64,000 nucleotides of DNA, from positions 168,382 to 232,381 of the forward strand of contig KZ478061.1 in NCBI GenBank assembly GCA_002837195.1, in the 5' to 3' direction. How positions within the stretch are numbered: position 1 is the stretch's first letter; each line of letters starts with the position of its first letter. Below are positions 46,140 through 54,698 of this stretch, piece after piece. The position numbers and the translations under genes are program-made. A model generated the notes under the pieces. It had not been told where the DNA came from, did not search any database, and saw only the letters and a program-made list of their open reading frames with translations. Source of the stretch: Enterobacterales bacterium CwR94. Lineage in GTDB: Bacteria > Pseudomonadota > Gammaproteobacteria > Enterobacterales > Enterobacteriaceae.

Positions 46140-48416
46140 TTAGTGAACGGTCCCTTCCGTTTTACGCTTCTCTGCGCTCAGGAAATGGTACGTCAGTTGG
46201 TTTTTGTCTTTGTCTAATGCAACAGTGACGGAACCACCGTCGACCAAAGAACCAAACAACAGCTCATTTGCGAGCGGTTTTTTCAGGTTTTCTTGCACCG
46301 CTCGGGCCATTGGACGTGCACCCATCGCTTTGTCATAGCCTTTGTCAGCCAACCAGTCACGCGCTTCATCACTGACTTCAAGCGAGACGCCTTTTGCGTC
46401 CAACTGGGCCTGCAATTCAACGATAAACTTATCTACCACCTGATGGATAACTTCGGCAGACAAGTGCTGGAACCAGATAATGTTATCCAGACGGTTACGG
46501 AACTCCGGCGTAAAGATCTTTTTAATCTCTTCCATCGCGTCAGTGCTGTTGTCCTGATGGATAAGACCAATCGACTTACGCTCCGTTTCACGTACACCGG
46601 CGTTGGTTGTCATCACCACGACCACATTACGGAAGTCAGCTTTACGACCATTGTTATCAGTCAACATGCCGTTATCCATTACCTGCAACAGCAGGTTAAA
46701 GACATCCGGGTGCGCCTTTTCAATTTCGTCCAGCAGCACTACCGCATGGGGATGTTTGATCACCGCATCCGTTAGCAGGCCGCCCTGATCGAAACCGACA
46801 TAGCCCGGAGGTGCGCCAATCAGGCGGCTCACGGTATGACGCTCCATGTATTCCGACATATCAAAACGCAGCAGTTCAATGCCCAGTGCTTTGGCTAACT
46901 GCACGGTGACTTCCGTTTTACCGACGCCCGTTGGACCGGCAAACAAGAAAGAGCCCACCGGCTTGCGGTCTTGCCCCAATCCTGCACGACTCATTTTGAT
47001 CGCTTCGGTTAAGGCCTCGATGGCATTGTCCTGTCCGAACACCAGCATTTTCAGGCGATCGCCGAGGTTTTTCAGCGTATCGCGATCGGTTGCCGACACA
47101 CTTTTCTCTGGGATGCGCGCAATGCGCGCGACCACGGTTTCGATATCTGAAACATTGACGGTTTTTTTACGCTTACTGACCGGCAGCAAACGCGCACGCG
47201 CCCCGGCTTCATCAATTACGTCAATCGCCTTATCCGGTAAATGACGGTCATTGATATATTTAACCGCCAGCTCAACCGCCGCACGCACCGCTTTTGCCGT
47301 GTAACGCACGTCATGGTGCGCTTCGTACTTCGGTTTCAAGCCGTTGATAATCTGCACGGTTTCGTCAACCGAAGGCTCGGTGATATCGATCTTTTGGAAG
47401 CGACGCGCCAGAGCACGGTCTTTTTCAAAGATATTACTGAACTCTTGATACGTGGTAGAACCCATTACGCGGATTTTACCGCCAGAGAGCAGTGGCTTAA
47501 TCAGGTTAGCCGCATCCACCTGCCCACCAGATGCCGCACCGGCACCGATGATCGTGTGAATTTCGTCAATAAACAGAATACTGTTCTTGTCCTGCTCCAA
47601 CTGTTTCAACAGCGCTTTAAAACGTTTTTCAAAGTCACCGCGATACTTGGTGCCGGCCAATAATGAACCGATATCCAGTGAATACAGCGTGCACTCTTTC
47701 ATCACTTCCGGCACATCGCCCTGCACGATTCGCCAGGCAAGGCCTTCTGCAATCGCCGTTTTACCGACACCGGACTCGCCCACCAACAGCGGGTTATTCT
47801 TGCGACGACGGCACAGCACCTGGATCGCACGTTCCAGCTCTTTATCGCGGCCAATCAGCGGATCGATACCGCCGACGCGAGCAAGCTGATTGAGATTGGT
47901 GGTGAAGTTTTCCATACGATCCTCCCCGCCTGCTTGCTCTTCGTTAACCGGATTCTCAGCGCCTGGCGCCGGATTAGGCTCATCTTTACGGGTGCCGTGT
48001 GAAATGTAGTTCACCACATCAAGACGGCTGACTTCATGCTTACGCAGCAGGTAAGCCGCTTGCGACTCCTGTTCGCTGAAAATGGCCACCAGCACATTGG
48101 CACCAGAGACTTCACTGCGACCAGAAGACTGGACGTGAAACACCGCGCGCTGCAGAACGCGCTGGAAGCTGAGCGTCGGTTGTGTATCACGCTCCTCTTC
48201 GCTGGCAGGCAGCACCGGTGTTGTTTGTTCGATGAAGGTTTCGAGTTCCTGACGCAGAGCGACAATGTCCACCGCACAGGCTTCCAGTGCCTCACGCGCC
48301 GCCGGATTACTGAGCAAAGCCAGCAGCAAATGCTCGACGGTCATAAACTCGTGTCGGTGCTCACGCGCTCTGGCGAAAGCCATATTTAAACTGAGTTCCA
48401 GTTCTTGATTGAGCAT
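46140..48416 (-). CDS. clpA: ATP-dependent Clp protease unfoldase ClpA
   Basis: 758 residues (E. coli 758) from the ATG at 48416 with GGGAGG five bases ahead; a TTG five codons upstream was not used. The N-domain (about 1-145) binds ClpS. The first AAA+ ring has Walker A GESGVGKTA, the second has Walker A GPTGVGKTE, and the ClpP-docking loop is KSIGLIHQ near 615. ClpA unfolds substrates and feeds them to ClpP, including N-end-rule proteins handed over by ClpS. It follows clpS by 44 bases. Confidence 0.98.
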   Translation of the reverse strand: MLNQELELSLNMAFARAREHRHEFMTVEHLLLALLSNPAAREALEACAVDIVALRQELETFIEQTTPVLPASEEERDTQPTLSFQRVLQRAVFHVQSSGRSEVSGANVLVAIFSEQESQAAYLLRKHEVSRLDVVNYISHGTRKDEPNPAPGAENPVNEEQAGGEDRMENFTTNLNQLARVGGIDPLIGRDKELERAIQVLCRRRKNNPLLVGESGVGKTAIAEGLAWRIVQGDVPEVMKECTLYSLDIGSLLAGTKYRGDFEKRFKALLKQLEQDKNSILFIDEIHTIIGAGAASGGQVDAANLIKPLLSGGKIRVMGSTTYQEFSNIFEKDRALARRFQKIDITEPSVDETVQIINGLKPKYEAHHDVRYTAKAVRAAVELAVKYINDRHLPDKAIDVIDEAGARARLLPVSKRKKTVNVSDIETVVARIARIPEKSVSATDRDTLKNLGDRLKMLVFGQDNAIEALTEAIKMSRAGLGQDRKPVGSFLFAGPTGVGKTEVTVQLAKALGIELLRFDMSEYMERHTVSRLIGAPPGYVGFDQGGLLTDAVIKHPHAVVLLDEIEKAHPDVFNLLLQVMDNGMLTDNNGRKADFRNVVVVMTTNAGVRETERKSIGLIHQDNSTDAMEEIKKIFTPEFRNRLDNIIWFQHLSAEVIHQVVDKFIVELQAQLDAKGVSLEVSDEARDWLADKGYDKAMGARPMARAVQENLKKPLANELLFGSLVDGGSVTVALDKDKNQLTYHFLSAEKRKTEGTVH

Positions 48417-48460
48417 AGGCACCTCCCCCAATATATTGCCCTAAAGCCAACGGCTTTAAT

Positions 48461-48781
48461 TCAGGCTTTTTCCAGCGTGCACAGCAACGGATGCTCATTT
48501 TCTTTCGCGTAACGATTCACCATCACCACTTTGGTTTCCGCCACCTCGGCGGTGAAAACACCGCAAATGGCTTTGCCTCGATAATGCACGGTAAGCATCA
48601 GTTGCGTTGCACGTTCAGTATCATAAGAAAAGAACTTTTGCAGCACGTCAATAACAAATTCCATCGGCGTATAGTCATCATTATTGAGAATAACTTTATA
48701 CATCGATGGTGGCTTTAACTCTTCGCGGACTTTATCGTCAGCGAGTTGTTCGAAGTTAAGCCAGTCTTTTGTGTTTCCCAT
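48461..48781 (-). CDS. clpS: ClpA adaptor ClpS
   Basis: 106 residues, the same as E. coli. The core has [15 protein letters not shown], which contains the N-degron pocket residues (Asp-Asp and Met), after a flexible N-terminal tail of about 20 residues that enters the ClpA pore. It delivers proteins with N-terminal Leu, Phe, Tyr or Trp to ClpAP. It is divergent from cspD and immediately upstream of clpA. Confidence 0.98.
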   Translation of the reverse strand: MGNTKDWLNFEQLADDKVREELKPPSMYKVILNNDDYTPMEFVIDVLQKFFSYDTERATQLMLTVHYRGKAICGVFTAEVAETKVVMVNRYAKENEHPLLCTLEKA

Positions 48782-49103
48782 ACGATCCCATCAGTGTTTA
48801 CGCGTCGTGCTAACTTCAATCTAGCACGTCACAGGGTAAGTTTAACACCTGCGCGGGGAGCGACTTTACAGCGCTCACATTTTGCAGAAATTTTCCTCAC
48901 GCGACCTCTGTCACAAAATTTGAAATAGCGTTATCTGCTTCAAATTTTGAGGATTTTTTCCTCTGCCGACAGGGGCGTTTGCTTGACGACCCGGCCCTTT
49001 TTTCTACATTGTACAGAGACAAGCTGATTGAGTTTTAAACAGCTTACAGGCATCAGCCTGCACCTCACTCATAACAGAATTGTCTTGCGAGGGATCCAGA
49101 AGC
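48782..49103. promoter_or_regulatory. clpS-cspD divergent intergenic region
   Basis: 322 bases holding the clpS and cspD promoters. A cspD promoter candidate is at 48983-49010. The rest contains no ORF with homology. In E. coli cspD expression rises in stationary phase and at slow growth. Confidence 0.55.
48983..49010 (+). promoter_or_regulatory. Candidate cspD promoter
   Basis: TTGACG (48983-48988) and TACATT (49005-49010) with a 16-base spacer, on the plus strand, about 95 bases before the cspD start. Confidence 0.5.
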
Positions 49104-49328
49104 ATGGAGACGGGTACTGTAAAATGGTTCAATAACGCCAAAGGTTTCGGCTTCATCTGTCCTGTCGGTGGCGGCGAGGATATATTCGCGCACTACTCAA
49201 CAATTCAGATGGACGGCTATCGAACGCTTAAAGCCGGACAAGAGGTTCACTTCGATGTCCACGAAGGACCGAAGGGCAACCACGCCAGCCTGATTGTGCC
49301 GGTGGAAAAAATTGCGGTCAGCGCCTGA
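49104..49328 (+). CDS. cspD: Cold-shock-like protein CspD
   Basis: 74 residues, as in E. coli, starting METGTVKWFNNAKGFGFI (RNP1 and RNP2 motifs KGFGFI and DIFAHY). A TTG-initiated extension of eight codons upstream is not supported. CspD binds single-stranded DNA and RNA and inhibits replication in non-growing cells; it is not induced by cold in E. coli. GAGGGA precedes the start. The E. coli neighbours macA and macB are missing, so cspD meets ybjD across a terminator. Confidence 0.97.
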   Translation: METGTVKWFNNAKGFGFICPVGGGEDIFAHYSTIQMDGYRTLKAGQEVHFDVHEGPKGNHASLIVPVEKIAVSA

Positions 49329-49359
49329 CCAATCCCCACATTTTGAACAACCACACCCT

Positions 49360-49387
49360 AAAATGCCAGCCTGTGTGCTGGCATTTT
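49360..49387 (+). terminator. cspD intrinsic terminator
   Basis: Perfect 11-base stem AAAATGCCAGC / GCTGGCATTTT with a six-base loop and a T run, 31 bases after the cspD stop. Confidence 0.92.
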
Positions 49388-49469
49388 TCTCTCTGCTTCA
49401 TGGGAAACAACGCACTGTAACTAAGATGGGATTGCCCTTTTCAGATTCAAGCCAGCAGGCACAAACTGT

Positions 49470-51134
49470 TCAGTCCGCCTTTCCACGCGCCAGCCACAGC
49501 ACACGAGCAAACATTTTGCGCAGCACAACAGGAATCGCCTCAGTGCCCCGTTCTGCCGCGACGGTGGCCACCGCAATGGCTAAATCAGGCTTGGAGGTGC
49601 GATGAATAGCCTTGGTAATAATACGTCGGGTATTCATGGGGACATTGTCTGGCAATTGCGCCATGCGGTGAAAGACATCACTGAATCCCTCACGATACAG
49701 AAAGTGCTCCATATCCAGCGCTGGTAATACCGTCAGGTGATGGCGCTCCGGGTTATCACCATGACGCAATAATCCCCGCGCTGTTTCCGCATATTTTTTC
49801 CCCGCCTGATCGCCATCGGTCAACACATGCCATTCAATGCCCATCCGATAGGCAAACTTCAATAACGGCTTTAAACCTGACTGGGCAAACTCAATCACCT
49901 TAATGCCCTCTGCCTCAAAGTGATAGCCGCACTGGCGCGCTAACTCATTCATCACCCAAACCTCCGTCTCCCCTTCGACCAGCAGCCAACAGCGCGCAAA
50001 CAGTGAAGAAGGCCGATTAAAGCGGATATGAAAAGCAATGCGGCGGCTGTCTTCGCTGTTCATCCCCTCGGGCCCTAAACGCCATGCCGCCACGTGTGAG
50101 GCTTCGCGCACCAGCCGACAGACGTGCGTAATCGGCACCTGAGAGAGCAACTCGCCTGAGTTTGTGGTGGTGATTTTTTGCAAAGGGAGCAACGTCAATA
50201 ATCCCCAGGCCACCGAAAGCATAATGGGATGCAAGCGAGTTTCCGGATCTTCAATCAGCAACAGCGGTCGAGCCTGCGGATGCAGGTGAAAATGCCCGCG
50301 GGCCTGAATCAACAACGAGAACATCCGCAGGAGAATCAGACGGCGGCTGCGACTGTCGGCAGACGCGATCGTCTGATTAAGCGTATCGAGGTAGCGCCAG
50401 CCCTGTGCGGAGGCCCGCCCCGGCACACTGCGTTGCGACAGCGCCCGTTCTTCAGGCGGATGCTGGAGCGCAAAATAGTGCTGGAGCAGTTGCTGCATAG
50501 TATGCAACCCCTGTCGCAGGGCCTGATCGGTCAGATTTTGCGGGCGTGCCACCATGTCACGCGTCAGTGTATCAATACGGTTCACCAGCCCAGACAGATC
50601 TGCCGTGGGGCGTTGCTCTCCTTGCAGACGAAAATGCCGATTAAAGCGCGCATCGCGCAGTCGCAATACGGGATGCAGACGAATCAGTGTTTTTACCGCC
50701 GGCACCACCTCTATCCCGGACAGCACCTCACCACGCAGATCAATAAACTGTCGCTGTGTCGTCACCTGGTCTTGTGCATCCCTGTCCCCCCTCAAGTGAT
50801 AGCGCAGTCGATACAGCCCCTGCTCTGCACGCTGCCAGCATGCCTCCAGTCCCTTAAGTCTGGGCAGAAAACGCTCATCCACTTCCGATTCGCGAAAGGT
50901 AAACACCACCTGCAAATGCGTCAGCCGCGTATGCTGCTCACCCGGAGTGAAATGAAAATCATGCAGGGTGAACTGATAATCCGGGGTTTCAGGTGACAAT
51001 AACAACGTCAGTGCATCCAGCAGGCTGGATTTACCCCACGCATTCTCACCAATCAAAACGTTGTCGCCTTCCAACGGCAGCGACAACTGGTTAATCCCGC
51101 GAAACCCGGTGACCTCAACGTGTTCCAATTGCAT
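49470..51134 (-). CDS. ybjD: OLD-family ATPase/Toprim protein YbjD
   Basis: 554 residues (552 in E. coli YbjD). The N-terminal ABC-type ATPase has Walker A GENAWGKSS at 29-37, and the middle carries LLLIEDPETRLHP (Walker B and D-loop region). A C-terminal Toprim domain has the acidic residues in LVEGETEVWV and TDGDQAGKK. This is the architecture of the overcoming-lysogenisation-defect (OLD) nucleases. The cellular role of YbjD is not established. It is a single-gene unit, convergent with cspD and divergent from poxB. No second gene such as the UvrD-like partner of Gabija is next to it. Family assignment firm, activity unproven. Confidence 0.93.
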   Translation of the reverse strand: MQLEHVEVTGFRGINQLSLPLEGDNVLIGENAWGKSSLLDALTLLLSPETPDYQFTLHDFHFTPGEQHTRLTHLQVVFTFRESEVDERFLPRLKGLEACWQRAEQGLYRLRYHLRGDRDAQDQVTTQRQFIDLRGEVLSGIEVVPAVKTLIRLHPVLRLRDARFNRHFRLQGEQRPTADLSGLVNRIDTLTRDMVARPQNLTDQALRQGLHTMQQLLQHYFALQHPPEERALSQRSVPGRASAQGWRYLDTLNQTIASADSRSRRLILLRMFSLLIQARGHFHLHPQARPLLLIEDPETRLHPIMLSVAWGLLTLLPLQKITTTNSGELLSQVPITHVCRLVREASHVAAWRLGPEGMNSEDSRRIAFHIRFNRPSSLFARCWLLVEGETEVWVMNELARQCGYHFEAEGIKVIEFAQSGLKPLLKFAYRMGIEWHVLTDGDQAGKKYAETARGLLRHGDNPERHHLTVLPALDMEHFLYREGFSDVFHRMAQLPDNVPMNTRRIITKAIHRTSKPDLAIAVATVAAERGTEAIPVVLRKMFARVLWLARGKAD

Positions 51135-51210
51135 ACGCCGATCCTTCCCTTTGTTTTAATTGAGAATGATCGCTAAGTTTCGTGCCGTCAAGCCGAGAGC
51201 TCAGGGCGTG

Positions 51211-51222
51211 GACTATGCTTAA
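51211..51222 (+). promoter_or_regulatory. Sigma-S-type -10 element of poxB
   Basis: GACTATGCTTAA fits the RpoS-preferred extended -10 pattern (CTAYRCTTAA), 41 bases before the poxB ATG. poxB is a well-known RpoS-dependent gene in E. coli. Confidence 0.65.
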
Positions 51223-51262
51223 CGGGTTTCCCTTTACGGGTAAGTTTTAACAAGGAGGATGT

Positions 51263-52984
51263 ATGAAACAAACCGTCGCTGCTTTTCTGGCCAAAACATT
51301 AGAGAGCGCAGGGGTTAAGCGCATTTGGGGCGTCACGGGGGATTCCCTCAATGGGTTGAGTGACAGCCTGAATCGTATGGGCACCATTCAATGGATGCCC
51401 ACCCGCCATGAGGAAGTGGCCGCTTTTGCCGCAGGAGCGGAAGCGCAACTAACGGGTGAACTCGCGGTCTGTGCGGGGTCTTGCGGCCCGGGCAATTTGC
51501 ATTTGATTAACGGACTGTTTGACTGTCACCGCAATCACGTCCCCGTGCTTGCCATCGCCGCACACATTCCGTCCAGCGAAATCGGCAGCAACTACTTTCA
51601 AGAAACGCATCCGGCATCACTGTTTCGTGAATGCAGCCACTATTGTGAACTGGTCTCCAATCCTGAACAGCTCCCACAAGTGCTGGCGATTGCCATGCGC
51701 AAAGCCATTCTTAACCGGGGTGTATCCGTGGTGGTACTGCCGGGCGATGTAGCACTCCAGTTGGCCCCGGAAGGAGCCAAAACCGCATGGTATCCGCCTC
51801 AGGCGCCGCACATTGTTCCCGACAGCAGTGAAATCAAAAAGCTGGCAGATGTTCTCAATGAAGCCAAAAACATCACCCTGATGTGTGGCAGTGGTTGTGC
51901 CGGTGCGCACGACGAAGTCGTGCAACTGGCTGCAACACTCAAGTCGCCCGTTGTACATGCGCTGCGCGGTAAAGAACATATCGAATGGGACAACCCTTAT
52001 GATGTTGGGATGACGGGCCTGATTGGTTTTTCCTCTGGCTATCACGCCATGATGAATGCCGATACCCTGATTCTGCTCGGCACGCAATTCCCCTATCGCG
52101 CGTTCTACCCGCAGGATGCCCGCATTATTCAGATTGATATCAATCCCGGCAGTATCGGCGCGCACAGCCACGTTGATGTCGCTTTACAAGGTGATATCAA
52201 AACCACATTACGCGCGCTACTGCCGCAATTGGCGGTGAAACAAGAGCGCGGCTTCCTGGATAAAGCGCGGGCACATTACGTTGAAGCGCGACAAGGCCTG
52301 GATGACTTAGCGAATGCCAATGACAAGCAAGCGATTCACCCGCAGTTTCTGGCGCAGCAAATCAGTCGCCATGCAGCGCAGGATGCCGTGTTTACCTGTG
52401 ATGTTGGCACCCCCACCGTATGGGCTGCACGTTATCTGAGCATGAATGGCCAACGGCGGTTAATCGGCTCGTTTAACCACGGCTCAATGGCCAATGCCAT
52501 GCCGCAAGCCATTGGTGCACAAGCGACATTTCCTGAACGTCAGGTGGTTGCCCTGTGTGGTGATGGCGGTTTTAGCATGTTGATGGGCGATCTTCTCTCG
52601 CTGAAGCAATTAAATTTGCCGGTAAAACTGGTGATTTTTAATAACAGCGTGCTGGGTTTTGTAGCAATGGAGATGAAAGCGGGTGGCTATCTGACCGACG
52701 GCACTGAACTGGTGAATCCTGATTTTGCCGCGATTGCGCGCGCTTGTGGAATAAAAGGTTTGCGTGTTGAAAAAGCCTCCGAAGTGGATGCGGTATTGGA
52801 AGAGGCCTTTGCACATGACGGGCCCGTTGTGATTGACGCCATCACTGCCACCGACGAACTGGTTATGCCGCCGCAGATTAAAGCGGAGCAAGCCAAAGGC
52901 TTTAGTCTGTATATGTTACGCGCCATCATCAATGGCCGCGGCGATGAAGTGGTAGAACTGGCTAAAACCAACTGGTTACGCTAA
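51263..52984 (+). CDS. poxB: Pyruvate oxidase PoxB (ubiquinone-dependent, acetate-forming)
   Basis: 573 residues (572 in E. coli). It is a ThDP/FAD enzyme with the catalytic Glu in [19 protein letters not shown] near residue 50 and the ThDP-magnesium motif [11 protein letters not shown] to IFNNS. The C-terminal membrane-binding segment ([18 protein letters not shown]) is intact. It decarboxylates pyruvate to acetate and passes electrons to ubiquinone, mainly in stationary phase. The start has AAGGAGG at good distance. The E. coli downstream genes hcr and hcp are absent. Confidence 0.98.
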   Translation: MKQTVAAFLAKTLESAGVKRIWGVTGDSLNGLSDSLNRMGTIQWMPTRHEEVAAFAAGAEAQLTGELAVCAGSCGPGNLHLINGLFDCHRNHVPVLAIAAHIPSSEIGSNYFQETHPASLFRECSHYCELVSNPEQLPQVLAIAMRKAILNRGVSVVVLPGDVALQLAPEGAKTAWYPPQAPHIVPDSSEIKKLADVLNEAKNITLMCGSGCAGAHDEVVQLAATLKSPVVHALRGKEHIEWDNPYDVGMTGLIGFSSGYHAMMNADTLILLGTQFPYRAFYPQDARIIQIDINPGSIGAHSHVDVALQGDIKTTLRALLPQLAVKQERGFLDKARAHYVEARQGLDDLANANDKQAIHPQFLAQQISRHAAQDAVFTCDVGTPTVWAARYLSMNGQRRLIGSFNHGSMANAMPQAIGAQATFPERQVVALCGDGGFSMLMGDLLSLKQLNLPVKLVIFNNSVLGFVAMEMKAGGYLTDGTELVNPDFAAIARACGIKGLRVEKASEVDAVLEEAFAHDGPVVIDAITATDELVMPPQIKAEQAKGFSLYMLRAIINGRGDEVVELAKTNWLR

Positions 52985-52991
52985 ACCGGCA

Positions 52992-53029
52992 AACACAATG
53001 GGAAGGGAAAAATCCCATTGTGTTATTTT
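52992..53029 (+). terminator. poxB intrinsic terminator
   Basis: Perfect 12-base stem AACACAATGGGA / TCCCATTGTGTT with a nine-base loop followed by ATTTTC, seven bases after the poxB stop. Confidence 0.88.
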
Positions 53030-53104
53030 CAGACTCGCATCTACTCGACTGCATTGGGCAACATGGTAATTTATCGGTGCCTTCGTTTGCCACCGACTGA
53101 CACC

Positions 53105-53599
53105 ATGAAAACCACTTTTTGCGCCATGCTGTTTTGCCTGTTCGCTGCCTGCTGTAGTCACGCGGCGGCATTACCTGCAGGACTCGAGAACACGCTGAAA
53201 CGGCCCAAACACATCGCCAGCTACGCGCTGGAAAAAGGGCAGCTGACGATTTTTTCTACGGCAGAAAAACTCGAACGCCAGGATATGGAAATCCTCGTCA
53301 AACAAATTTGTCTGACCATGACAACGCTAACCACCAAAAAGCGCGATCGCGAGTTTGATAATAATTTTGACAATATGCTGGTCGTCTACAACTGGCGCCC
53401 CACTGATATCTCGCGGATCACGTTGCGCTCTATTGCCCGCGAGGCCTATCAATTCGATGGCGGCGGCACCAGTTGCGATTTGGCGCTGAATAGTCTGACC
53501 GGTAAAGAGTTTGATCGCATCATCCAGTCTCATATTCATCCCATCACCCTCTCCCGACAGACGACTGGTAATCATCCTTCACCTACGGTAAAAAAATAG
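53105..53599 (+). CDS. Unrecognised small secreted protein or lipoprotein
   Basis: 164 residues from the ATG at 53105 (MKTTFCAMLFCLFAACC). I do not recognise the family. The N-terminus is a clear export signal: a short Lys-containing start, a hydrophobic core, then AACCSHAAA, which could be cut by signal peptidase I after the AAA or by signal peptidase II at FAAC as an imperfect lipobox. The mature part is charged and mixed alpha/beta-like, with two cysteines (QICLTM and TSCDLAL) that could form a disulphide. The frame extends 87 bases upstream without homology. It is bounded by terminators on both sides, so it is a separate unit between poxB and ltaE. No Shine-Dalgarno sequence is evident. 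E. coli has ybjS and ybjT, not this gene, in this region. Confidence 0.7.
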   Translation: MKTTFCAMLFCLFAACCSHAAALPAGLENTLKRPKHIASYALEKGQLTIFSTAEKLERQDMEILVKQICLTMTTLTTKKRDREFDNNFDNMLVVYNWRPTDISRITLRSIAREAYQFDGGGTSCDLALNSLTGKEFDRIIQSHIHPITLSRQTTGNHPSPTVKK

Positions 53600-53612
53600 C
53601 TGGCACAGAACG

Positions 53613-53635
53613 CGAAAGCCCAGGCTTTCGTTTTT
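53613..53635 (+). terminator. Terminator after the small secreted-protein gene
   Basis: Eight-base stem CGAAAGCC / GGCTTTCG with a very short loop (two bases, or four if the last pair opens), followed by TTTTTATTTT. It lies 13 bases after the gene and supports its being transcribed as a unit; the T tract runs up to the ltaE ribosome site. Confidence 0.75.
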
Positions 53636-53654
53636 ATTTTGGTAAGGAGTAAGC

Positions 53655-54662
53655 GTGATCGATCTGCGTAGTGATACCGTGACCCGCCCTTCCAGCGCGA
53701 TGCTGGCGGCAATGATGCAGGCAGAGACCGGTGATGATGTCTACGGCGATGACCCCACTGTCAACGCACTGGAAGCCATGGCGGCTGAGATCAGCGGCAA
53801 GCAAGCCGCCCTGTTTCTGCCTACCGGCACGCAGGCTAATCTGGTTGCCCTGCTCTGCCATTGTCAGCGTGGCGACGAATATATCGTCGGCCAACTGGCG
53901 CATAACTATAAGTATGAGGCCGGGGGCGCGGCGGTGCTGGGCAGCATCCAACCGCAACCGATTCAGGCGGCATCCGATGGCACCTTACCGCTGGATGTGG
54001 TGGCTGCCTTTATCAAACCTGATGACGCGCATTTTGCCCGCACCCGCCTGCTCAGCCTGGAAAATACACACAACGGCAAAGTGTTACCCCTGAGCTATTT
54101 GGCTCAGGCGTGGGATTTCACGCGTGAAAAAGGCTTGAGTCTGCATATCGACGGGGCGCGCATTTTCAATGCGGTTGTTGCGCAAAATACCACGCTGGAA
54201 AATATCGCCCGCTATTGCGACAGCCTGACCCTTTGTTTGTCCAAAGGGTTAGGTGCACCAGCAGGCTCTCTGCTGTGTGGCAGTGCGGAATACATTCAAC
54301 AAGCTCGACGCTGGCGCAAAATGACCGGCGGTGGCATGCGGCAGGCTGGCATTCTGGCCGCGGCGGGAATCTACGCGCTGGAAAACAATGTCGCCCGCTT
54401 GCAACATGACCACGATAACGCCGCCTGGTTAGCGACAGCGCTGCGCGACCTGGGGGTAAACGTGCGCCGCCAGGAAACCAACATGGTCTTCGTTGATGTG
54501 CCCGCAGAGTATGTCGCCCCGCTCAGCCGCTGGTTACAACAAAACAAAATCCTGGCGTCCGTTGGGCCCGTTACCCGTCTGGTCACCCATTTGGATGTCA
54601 GCCGCGAACAACTCCAGCAGGTGGTACATACCTGCCGTGAGTTTATTCAGGCGCAATACTGA
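53655..54662 (+). CDS. ltaE: Low-specificity L-threonine aldolase LtaE
   Basis: 335 residues (333 in E. coli) from GTG at 53655 with TAAGGAG ahead; the start MIDLRSDTVTRPS matches the family. It is a fold-type I PLP enzyme, with PLP-Lys197 in LCLSKGLGAP and the GDDVYGDDPTVN substrate loop. It cleaves L-threonine and L-allo-threonine to glycine and acetaldehyde. The gene is convergent with amiD, and its terminator extends into the end of amiD. Confidence 0.97.
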   Translation: MIDLRSDTVTRPSSAMLAAMMQAETGDDVYGDDPTVNALEAMAAEISGKQAALFLPTGTQANLVALLCHCQRGDEYIVGQLAHNYKYEAGGAAVLGSIQPQPIQAASDGTLPLDVVAAFIKPDDAHFARTRLLSLENTHNGKVLPLSYLAQAWDFTREKGLSLHIDGARIFNAVVAQNTTLENIARYCDSLTLCLSKGLGAPAGSLLCGSAEYIQQARRWRKMTGGGMRQAGILAAAGIYALENNVARLQHDHDNAAWLATALRDLGVNVRRQETNMVFVDVPAEYVAPLSRWLQQNKILASVGPVTRLVTHLDVSREQLQQVVHTCREFIQAQY

Positions 54663-54668
54663 GTCAGA

Positions 54669-54698
54669 GGGGAAGCCATCAGGCGTCCCCGTATTTTT
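54669..54698 (+). terminator. ltaE terminator reaching into amiD
   Basis: Stem GGGGA-A-GCC with loop ATCA and GGC-G-TCCCC (one mismatch), followed by GTATTTTT. The 3' arm and T run lie inside the last codons of the convergent gene amiD. Confidence 0.75.

Noticed and set aside
50229-50996. 255-residue plus-strand ORF over ybjD
   Set aside because: Antisense to the ybjD ATPase region; no homology features.
49470-51134. ybjD as part of a Gabija-like defence system
   Set aside because: There is no UvrD-like helicase gene next to it and the neighbours are core genes; it matches the conserved E. coli YbjD.
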